Assembly (NCBI GenBank): GCA_037447655.1
Contig: JBBHKE010000539.1
Span: forward strand, 1-64,000
Reading direction: 5' to 3'
Origin: Zygnema cylindricum
Taxonomy: Eukaryota > Streptophyta > Zygnematophyceae > Zygnematales > Zygnemataceae
Length of the DNA: 64,000 nt
The notes under the pieces were generated by a model, which was not told where the DNA came from, made no database searches, and saw nothing but the letters and a program-made list of their open reading frames with translations. Both the position numbers and the translations under genes were made by a program. This document shows, piece by piece, positions 55,137-64,000 of this stretch; the first letter of the stretch is position 1, and each line of letters starts with the position of its first letter.

Positions 55137-58100
55137 ATGGCTCGGCGCTCTCGTTCTGGCTCTGAGTCCAAATCTGCCTCCTCCTACTCTCGGTCGACCT
55201 CAGCTTCCGCTTCTCCCTCTCGCTCCTTCTCAGGATCTGACTCTGACTCAGACAGCGGTCAAAGCAAAAGCCCCAGTCGACGTAAAACCCCCCCCTCCCC
55301 CTCCTCCCTCCCCCCCCTCTCTCTCGCCTCCCCCCCCCTCCTCTCTTCCTCCCCCCTCTCTCCCTCCCCCCTCTCCTCTCTTTCCTTTTCTCTTTCCTCT
55401 CTCTTTCTCGCTGTTTCCTTCCCTCTATGTCGCCCTCTCTCTCCCTCTCCCCCCCTTCCACTGTCGTCCTGCTCTCTGGCTCTAGACCTATGACAAGCAC
55501 GTTCTCATGACAACCTCTCTCTCCCTCCCTCTTCGTCTTCCCTCTCCCTTCTCCCCCTCCTGCCCTCCCCTCAGTCCTTCTCACCTCTCCTTCCCTCTCT
55601 CTCACTCCCCTTCTCCCACTCTCTCTCTACTCTCTCTTCTCCCTCTACCACTACCTCCCACTCCCTCCTTCCCCCCCTTCCTCCCACTTCCTCTCTCCTT
55701 TGGCACTCACTCCCTCTCTCCTCTCTCCCTTTCTCTCTCTCCTCTCGCTCTCTCTCCCACTCCCTTCTCTCTATCTTTCCCCCTCTCTCCCCTTCCCTCT
55801 TTCTCTCCTTTTCTCTCTCTCTCCCCTTCCCGTTCTCTTTCCCTCTCTCTTTCCGCCCTTTCTCTCTTTCTCTCCCTCTACCCCCCAGTGCGACTCGGAG
55901 TGACCCTGGACTCATTCCCCTGGGAGAGCCTCCGGAGGGGGGGTATCGAGTGGTGGTGGGGGAGGAGGAGGAGAAGGAGAGAGAGAGGGAGAAGGAGAAG
56001 GAGATGACATTTAGGGGAGGGAGAGACGTGGAAAATCCTGAAGATACGGTCAGTTTCTTTTCGTTCTTCTTCTCTTTTTTTTGGATTTCGGTTTCTGGAG
56101 AAGCGTATGTTTGTTTCCTTTTCCTTTTTTTTGAGTTATTAGTTTTCTCTCTTTTCCCCTCTCTTTCTCTCCCTCTCTCCTCCCTCTCTCTCTCCCGCTC
56201 TCTCTCCCCCTCTCTTTCTCTCCCTCTCTCTCTCTTGCTGTCCTTGTCGCTGTCTCTTTCTCTCCAGCTGTCTCTCTCTATCTGTCTCTCTCTTTTTTCT
56301 TTCTCTCTCTCTCCCTCTCCCTATATCTCTCTCTGTCCGTCTCTCTCTCTCTCTCTGCCTTTTTCCCGCTTTGTCTCTGTCTTTGTCTCTGTGTCTCTCA
56401 CTCTCTCTCTCTCCCTCTCTATCTCTGTCTCTATCCCTCTTTATCTCATTCCTTCTCCAAATCATTTTGCTACATGTTTTTGACCCTGTGTCCATTTTTG
56501 CAGCAAGGCTCCCCCTCCGCCTCCACCTTTACCTCCACCTCCTCCTAGAGATGAACAGCCTCCTCTTTCAAAAAAAGTCGAAGTTCCTCCTAGGTACAGC
56601 ATCCTCACTGCCAATAAACCCCTTATCATAAACTACAGAAAACAGCTGTTTTACCCATTTATACTTTTATGCGGTTTTTTTAAGCTTGTAATTGAAACCC
56701 TAAAATAAATTATGACATACTTTTTTTTAACCTGTGATAAAACGATAGCAAACTTTGTATTATATCTACAAACCACACTGTTGGTTGTGGAAACTCTTTT
56801 GGTTTGATATATTTCTGAAATGGATTTCCTCTGACAGAACAGCTGATATGGACAGTGTTTCAAACTCTCAAAATAGCATTTTCTTGTGTTGTTTTCTCTA
56901 TTCTTTTTCTCTTTTAGATTAGGGCTTCTAACAGCGAACTTTAGGGTTTGCTTTTTATATCAAACTGGTCTTCAGTGAGTCTTAAAAGCTTAGGTTATAG
57001 GGATTTTGGTGATGCTATGGTGAATGAAAGTTTTCATTTTAATGCAAGATGATGCTAGTGTTCACTGTAATAATCTGATTCTTCTTCTTTTTGGTATTAA
57101 AAGGAGCAATTTTTATTTTATTTTTGAGCTTTTTTAGGGAGGTCCGCGAACCAACTCCGGAGTCCACAAAGCTTCATGTTGGATGCTTGACCCGTAATGT
57201 GACCGAAGAACACCTGAAAGAAATATTCAGTAAGTATTTTCTGATATTCGTTGTGTATTGTCGATTTGAAAGATGTATTCATTTAGTATTTTTGATACTC
57301 AATGTTGTAAGTAATTTTTGATATTTATCGTGTAATTGTTGATCTGAAAGAAACATTCAGTCAGTACTCTTGGTCATTGTCTGAATATCAATCTGAAAGA
57401 GATGTGCAGCAAGTATTTTTTATTTTCATTGCGTAATGTTGATTTGAAAATTATTGATTTGAAAGAAATGTTCAGTAAGTATTTTTGGAATTCATTGTAT
57501 AATGTCGTTTCTTCTGTTTATTTTCAAGAGTGTGGATTAGTTTTTGATGTTGGAGAACGAGAGATCATTCTGTTGTGGCTCTTTTTTGAATTTTTTTAAT
57601 CCGTTATAGAATTTTGGTGAAATACTAAAAATTGTCCATTTGACTACATTGTTGTTAGTGGAGGATCCGCGACTTCATTATTCTTTTAGCAATTAACTTC
57701 AATTTTTGTTGGTGTTGAACAGGCTTGTACGGCGAAGTGACTTACGTTGAGCTTTCGATGGACAAGCAGGTAAACAAAAGTTTATATTCACTGTAGTTGA
57801 GTGTCAATGTTGATCATTAAGCAGTCAAAGATGACAGTTTGATAAGAATGGCTGGTTTTTTGTTCCAGAGAGGAGGGTTTGATTGTCTTTTTTCCTAATA
57901 TTCATCCTTGGCCCCATTGTTTTTTTGAAAATAAGTGGGTCGCCATCTGTTTGGCGATCTGTTTTTTCTGCTTTTGATGAAGAATTTGAGTCATTTTTTT
58001 GGAGCTGGCAAGTTTCTGACAAAAAAAGTAGTGGTGACCATTTGCATCACCACCAAGCTTTGCATGCCTTTTAATTTAATTGTCGTAATTGCTTCAGGTA

Positions 58101-61100
58101 AATCTGCCCAAAGGTTTCGGGTATGTGGAGTATAAGACCAGGGCAGAGGCTGAGAAGGCACAACAGCATATGGATGGAGTAAGTCTCTAGTCACTTCCTT
58201 TCTGAATTTTTTGTCTCAATTGGATTTTTGTAGACTTCTGTCTGCGTTCATCCAAGTATGTTTTGTTATGGAGGTAGACCGTCAAATTACAACACATGTT
58301 TCAAAGTAGATTTGTTTTCTAGAACCCTGTCAATTGAAGTAGTGTCGATATTCATTTTTAATAGCATGATATTCGTTTTGAATAATCTCAGGCCTGCAGA
58401 GAAAAAATGTAATGAGTTGGTCTTTTTTTAGGTCCTTGCATGAGTAATATTACTGCTCCCCGTATAGATGACATTTTAGGTTTTCATCCTTTTGGTAAGA
58501 TTCATGATGCTCTTTTTTTGGTGCATCTGTTGCTCGTAGTGTTTGTCCTACTTAATAATTTATTTATTTTTATCTGAATACATCTCAAAACTGCAACCTG
58601 CACACAATATTCTAGTTTTGCAATCCATGTCCTTAATGAAAGTCGGTGAATCCATGTATTTGCTGAGGAATCCGTGTGTTTGTGACAATCTCAAACTTTT
58701 TATTGGTTATCTTGTGTTTTAAGTAATTTTTTTTTGTAATCAGCTTGGGTTTTTAATAGTGTATGTTTTTTATTGGCTTATGTACAGGGGCAAATAGATG
58801 GAAATGTTGTGAGTGCTCAATTTGTGCTCATTCCCAGACAACCAAAAGTAGCTCCTGTTCCAAACAGGCCAATGCCACCTTTTCCACGTGGACCTCAGGA
58901 GTTTAACAAAGATCTTCCTGGTAGAAGGAGAGGAGAATCTCCTCCTCCTCGGAATCGTCGTTCTCCAAGTCCTCCTCGGCGAAGGGGAGAGTCGCCGAGA
59001 AGACGAGGAGCCTCTCCTTTGCCGCGAAGACGCTCTCCTTCTCCTGGGAGAGGACGACGCAGATCTCCCATAAGGTGGGACGTTCGGTTCTGATTTATGA
59101 TTTTTTGATTTTATCATTCGGATTAAAGGAGCGAGGATAAGTAAGTTAGAGAAACGGATTTTCATTTTTGTTTCCTTATGGTCAGGAGTTATCAACTAGT
59201 TTTGATGGAGTTAACCCCAGAAGTGAAATATATGGAGTTTGATGCATTCTGTATATGCTGTCTCTTGTCACGCGAATGACAATAACTCACGTTTTTCCCC
59301 ACTTTTTCATGTTTTTGTGATGTGTGCTGACTGTATTTCCAAAGTCTTGGTGTTCACAACGGGTATATTTGTCTTTTTTCTATCTCACATGCTTATTATG
59401 TTGTTAGTTTTCCTTAGGTTTTTCAAGTGAAGTACAGATGTTACTTTGATTGCTATCTCGTTGAGCATTTTATCTTTGAGATTAAGCTGTAACCCGTTTG
59501 ACATCTTTTGTCAGGCTCTTTTTATGCTTTCTGGCGGCTTTCTGTTTTTTTTGTTTTTTTTTTTTTGGTGGATTAAATGATGTGCTCTTTTATTAGAAGT
59601 GTGAAAAGCCTAGCAATCACTTATTTTAAGTCTTTTGTGGATTGTGTCGGTTCTTTCGAACAGGCCACTGCGTAGGCCAAGGAGTCCTCCAGGCAGGAGA
59701 TTATCTCCCATAGTGTACCGTCGCGATCGCAGGTATTTCCCATTTTTTTTTTTTTTCATTTTAACAATTATGGAGATAACGCAGAACTGAATTAGACTCT
59801 GGTCCTGTGTGTCTAATGACAAGTTGTTTAAAGCATAAGAATTTATGGTAAGGATTACCAATTTAAATTTTTGTTTAACATAATCGACTGTGCCCTAGTC
59901 TTGGGGCAATGAATATTATGATGGTTATGTTTTGTGGTTCAGCCACCAATCATTTTTGCCGAGAAAACGTTGGTTATGGTGTTTAGAAGGTTTAAATGGA
60001 CTACTGTGAAGCATAGTCCTTGATTTATTTCAAAAATGGGCATGATTTCGGGTACCTTTTCTCTCTAAGAGTAGTTATATGCTGCCTCTTTGTAGGCCAT
60101 CGGAGGACGGTCTCTACCCTTGTTTGTTGTCAGACACTGTTATTGTATCATTACAAAAGAATCTTTCCCTTTTCACTAATGTTATGGACTTGATATAGGT
60201 TCTTCAGTTATCATGCAGTTTTGGATGTATTTATAAAGAACTAAAAAGATCGCTCAGGTAGGTTGGGTCTAAAATTCGTCTGTCTTCTCCATACCAAGTT
60301 CACTCAATTCAGTTAAGAGGTACTACCGTTTTTGTTTCATTTACATCTATAGGTGTTATATGGCTGTTGTTTGCAAGTTTATATTCTTATCCCTCCTCCT
60401 TTCTTCTTCCTTCTTCTTTGTCATCAGGTCCCCTCTGCCTCCCCGACGACGCTCTCCTCCTCCCAGACGGTTATCTCCTCCCCCTCGTAAAGGACCTCGG
60501 AGTCGTAGTCCATTTCGGAAACCAATGAGATCACGCTCTCCACCTCGCAGGTTTGAGATCCTTGCTTCACACATAAATACCGTTTTTGCATATAGTTTTA
60601 TCTGACTGATTTTGTTGCAATTTTGAACAGCATATATCCTTGTTGCAGGTATTGTCAGATGGTTATGTGTTTCTGGATTAAGGACACGTTTTTGCACAAA
60701 TTCACTAGGTTTTTGCACAAATTCACTAAGTCTCTAGTTCACAAATTTAGGTCTATATTCTTGCATCTGTCAAAGTCGTGCTTTGTTTTGTTGTCTACTG
60801 CTGAAACTATAACTGCATTTGGATTGCTAAATTTTATTTATTGGGAACATTTTTTATTGATTCCAGAGGTTGTATGGATGAAATGCACTCTCAGAGTCTG
60901 TACATCTTTTCTATTATTTTTGTGGACTTTCGACTTGTGGACTTCTCTTTGCAGTTCAGCTATTCTAGTTCGTTTGTTTTTATTTGTTTGCCGGATTTTC
61001 TCAGGTCAATTTTCGGATCAGAGGTCAATTTTCTGAGATTAATTTCCTGAGATCATTTTCTTACCTGTTACAACAAACATTGCCTGAAATATTTGCAGGG

Positions 61101-62479
61101 TACGTTCACCTCCCAGTAAGCGACCTCGGTCAAGCTCGTATTCGTCAGAGTCACCACCAGTCTCACCGGGAAAGAGGGTGAGAGAATAGCTTATCATGAC
61201 TCAGAGATGCAATGGTATAGATAGGTTTTTTTGTGGGAATTGAGAGGTTTTATGGATAATGTTTTTATGTGGAAGCATAGAGTCAAGATGGTTTAGTTAT
61301 CAGGAATGACATAGAACATGCTAGGCAGAGCTTTGCACTGTTGTCAGTTTTAATAAGGAAGTGAATTGAGGGTTTTGTCGGTGGTTTGACCAAACAATTT
61401 TTTAGAGAAATTAGTGGAGGTAGGTTGATTGTATGGTTAGGAGCTACATTTTATGAGATAGAAGAAATTTGAATAATGCAAATTAAAAAATTGCAGATCT
61501 ATAATAGCTTGACGTTGGCACCGTAAAGATATTAAGTCCCATGGGCAGTATGAAAATAAGTGCCATTTTATATAACTTATTTCATTTTTGTTTCATTTGA
61601 CTTAATTTATTTTGTTGTCAAATACGCATATCCTGAAGCTGATTGCTTGATACAGTGGCATACAGCCAAACTGAATATGCGCAAAGTAATTATGGTGATT
61701 CGTTTTGTGACTCTTCTCTGCACCACAGAAGGGAATTGAATGGCAACCACCCATATTACATCTTCTATTCTCCTTTGTTTTACTTGATGGTTGAAAAGTT
61801 TATAGAGTCTTTAAGTCTACCGTATGTTTACCGAATGTTTACCGAATGTTTTTCTGTATGGTTTGAGCACAGAAATCGCTACCTCCACGTGGAAGAGCCA
61901 AGCAGGACAGTGAAAGCCCTAGTCGGTAAGGCTTATATTGAGCTTACGGTCACTCTTTTTCTTTCTCTTTTCATTTTTTTTTTCCTTCCATTTTTATTTT
62001 CCCTCTTTTTTTCTTTCATTCTTTTTTCTTTTCTGTTTTTTTTCTCTTCAACTTTTGGACTATCGTGATCGTTTTGCCAAAAAATTAGGATAGTCTGTGT
62101 TTGCTCTCACATTAGTGTTTCCATCTTTCATTCACACACTCAACTTTTGTAGATTGTCGATGGAGTGTTTTCCTTTTTTTTGAGTGAAGTGCCTGTTTTA
62201 ACAAACTGAGGTGGGAAGATAAACCTATTTAGGCTTCAAACTCTTCTCTTAAACATTGCTGTTTCTGTTGGTTGTTGTATTATTTTGTCGCACTGTATAA
62301 TTCATCTTCTTTCTGATTTAGATGTCATCCTTTCTTTTTCTATTTAGGTTAGGAATCATCAGATACATTTACTGCAAATAAAGATATTGAATGTATCTTT
62401 TTTCTTCTTGTCTTCAAAATGCAGATCTCGGAGCCCCTCCAGCTCATCAGATCGGAGCAGCTCTCCCACTAAAAATAAA
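55137..62479 (+). CDS. SR45: SR45/RNPS1-type serine/arginine-rich splicing factor
   Basis: SR45 is a nuclear splicing regulator linked to the exon-junction complex. Exon 1 (55137-55281) encodes MARRSRSGSESKSASSYSRS and more Ser-rich text. A proline-rich exon (56508-56593) follows. The RRM is built from 57138-57229 (KLHVGCLTRNVTEEHLKEIF), 57723-57769 (LYGEVTYVELSMDKQ), 58098-58178 (VNLPKGFGYVEYKTRAEAEK) and the start of 58788-59074. RNP1 reads KGFGYVEY; RNP2 reads LHVGCL. Then RS/RRRSPSP-rich exons: 58788-59074, 59664-59732, 60428-60550, 61099-61177, 61873-61925, 62425-62479. Phases agree from the proline-rich exon to 62479. The join from exon 1 to the next exon is unresolved: a candidate exon at 55889-56048 (SDPGLIPLGEPPEGGYRVVV) is one base out of phase with exon 1. 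The 3' end beyond 62479 is not resolved. Confidence 0.9.
55288..55887 (+). repeat. 600-bp polypyrimidine (CT) tract in SR45 intron 1
   Basis: Almost uninterrupted C/T with CTCTCTCC-type units on the sense strand. Antisense and sense frames across it (Arg/Glu or Ser/Leu/Pro runs) are simple-sequence artefacts. Confidence 0.95.
56136..56455 (+). repeat. Second CTCTCT tract in an SR45 intron
   Basis: About 320 bp of CTCTCT, with TGTCTCT and TCTGTCT variants. It ends about 50 bases before the acceptor at 56503/56507. Confidence 0.95.
57214..57487 (+). repeat. Tandem copies of an SR45 5' splice-site segment
   Basis: The real junction CTGAAAGAAATATTCA followed by GTAAGTATTTT (57214-57240) is echoed at about 57263, 57341, 57390 and 57456. 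Each copy has a TGAAAGA...TTCAG-like core and a GTATT/AGTATT tail. The last copy keeps a full GTAAGT donor at about 57475. Confidence 0.8.
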
Positions 62480-64000
62480 AGGTGTGACTATTTATACTTC
62501 ATATGGTCGTTTCTCAAGTTTAAACAAATCTTTACTATGTGTGGTAATTATCAGGTTTTTTGAAGAGCAGTTTTTTTGGGAAAAAAAAAATTTGTTATTG
62601 TGAATTGTCACCTGATCAGAAACCGCCAAATGTGGATTTGTGTGGATATGTACGATATTGTTGCAAAGTTAACTTGACTGAAAAGTCCATATAATGCTCT
62701 TTTGAGTTTTGGCTCATTTGCTATATATTCCTTTTCATATTTCCTTTTGCAATTCGATTTGATCATCCCTTTCACTCACAGTATTTATTTTTGTATGGCT
62801 CCTTTATAAAGTATGCATACTTTTTTTTCTTGGATCTTGAAACTGTGCCCGGATTTTCAGGTTGTAATTCAATTTACGTTAAAGTATGTTTTTTTTTTAA
62901 GTTTTACTTTTGATTCTTGTACCTGGAGGACAAGCTAGTATAATAATTGTGCTCTAAGTAGCGATCTGGAAATAAAGGATTAGGGTTGTTTTTTCCTCCC
63001 ACTTACTAATATAAATACTCTCCCTGGATGATTAAAGGTAGTCAATATACCTGCAGTCGAGCTTTGCGAATTTCCGGTTTTGTAACGATTTCTTGTATAT
63101 CCTGAGGCAGATATTGTAAGTCAAAAGAGGAAACTACGCTTTTTACGTCATTTTTCTGACATCGGGTTCACTTTGTGGTCTTGTGGGAATGAGTTTCAGA
63201 TAAAATTTTCGGTGGAAAAATCTTTAGTGGAAAAAGTTTTCAGTGGAGATATATTCTCTTGCAGATCTGGCATATGTAAAACGCAGCTTCGACATCCACG
63301 AAAATCTTGTCTCCGGTTTTTTTTCGTCTTTTACCAACAACTACTGCACTGCTTTGTATGTTGCTAATGAATTGTTTATGCAGATTAAAGCAGATCAAAG
63401 GGGGCCGAGGAAAACCTATTTTCACTGCATTAATTTTCCATTCATGACATGGTTTGTTGCATACTGGGTTGGTTGTAAGGTCTCGGTTTTATAGCAGTAG
63501 AATACTACAAAAGTTTTCCTACAAAAAGTTTCCTACAAAAGTTTTCCTACAACAGTTTTTTTTCCAGTGGGTTCAAAGTTAGGGTTTTTGGTAAGATTCC
63601 CAAGGGTCAGCAAAGCGCAAAAAACAAAAAAAAAAAATCAATTAGGGTCAATTAGTATCGTCGAAGAAAAAGTCAAAACTCGTCAATCAGAGTAATGCAT
63701 TCTAGTAACAACATCGCATTCACAATATGTGTTGTACCTGTCTCTACTTTTCAGTTTAGTTTTATCGCCTAAACAACACTAATTGTGGTCTGGTTGTCAG
63801 TTGTGTAGACTCCGGTTTTTGTCTCCGATTTCTTCTCTGTTTAAGGTAGAAACTGCATGGGATTGGGCATAGAAATTGTTAGGAATCTTTGTGGCGTTGG
63901 AGGAAGGACGGCATCTTTTCATGTCTTCTTGGGAACGGCCTCTGTTGACAGTCTCTGAGAGTCTCTCTCTCTCTCTTCGTCTTCGACTAGGAGGAGATCA
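62480..64000 (+). other. SR45 3' region and flank, gene ends unresolved
   Basis: Two candidate terminal SR45 exons exist: after CTGATCAG at about 62620, ending TGA at about 62680, and after TTGCAG at 63264 (SGICKTQLRHPRKSCLR). Neither is convincing. A CTACAAAAGTTTTC tandem lies at about 63505-63560. Near the window end an ATG at 63920 opens MSSWERPLLTVSE; it could start another gene but is cut by the edge. Confidence 0.35.

Noticed and set aside
54991-55605. Arg/Glu-rich 204-codon frame and similar frames to 56495
   Set aside because: Antisense of the SR45 CT tracts; low-complexity artefacts.
1-64000. CRISPR arrays, bacterial operons, rRNA or tRNA genes
   Set aside because: No spaced direct-repeat array, no Shine-Dalgarno-type gene strings and no rRNA or tRNA cloverleaf was recognised by eye; a tRNA scan would be needed to be sure about tRNAs.

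Overview
The window reads as a gene-poor, repeat-rich, AT-rich nuclear segment of a streptophyte (land plant or charophyte alga). The evidence is a plant-type nuclear cap-binding protein CBP80/ABH1, a plant-type SR45 splicing factor, an isolated exon resembling the TIG domain of plant CAMTA factors, ordinary GT-AG introns, and Ty1/copia and Ty3/gypsy LTR elements. I cannot name the species.

Layout. 1-3.7 kb: terminal-inverted-repeat (TIR) elements without transposase, including a foldback element (2453-3657) split by a second element that duplicated a TA. 3.7-15.9 kb: a decayed Ty3/gypsy-type element on the minus strand that lacks integrase. Its 5' LTR was later split by a complete 6.4-kb Ty1/copia element with an open 1424-codon polyprotein, twin 1048-bp LTRs and an AAGCA target duplication. 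16-31.6 kb: no convincing gene, but at least ten further TIR elements of several families (PIF/Harbinger-like, hAT-like, TA-duplicating, long foldback) and TA-rich microsatellites.

31.8-64 kb is genic. CBP80 (+, about 32.4-47.5 kb) can be read exon by exon from 34878 to its stop at 47457, with one apparent 1-nt frameshift; its N-terminal exons are only partly resolved. An orphan TIG exon (+) lies at 49147-49330. A TruC/RluA-family pseudouridine synthase (-, 54323-50260) has seven phase-consistent exons and a 374-residue product. SR45 (+, from 55137) diverges from the synthase across about 0.8 kb; it carries one RRM and long RS-rich flanks, and its 3' end is unresolved.

The three confident genes all act on RNA: cap binding, pseudouridylation and exon-junction/splicing regulation. 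Their adjacency may be chance. The most unusual pattern I see is repeated local duplication of exon-intron junctions. In CBP80, segments that abut 3' splice sites are tandemly copied in four introns, and part of one exon is also copied downstream. In SR45, a 5' splice-site segment is copied about four times. Many of these copies keep splice-like signals but lead to stop codons, so they could act as decoy or poison splice sites.
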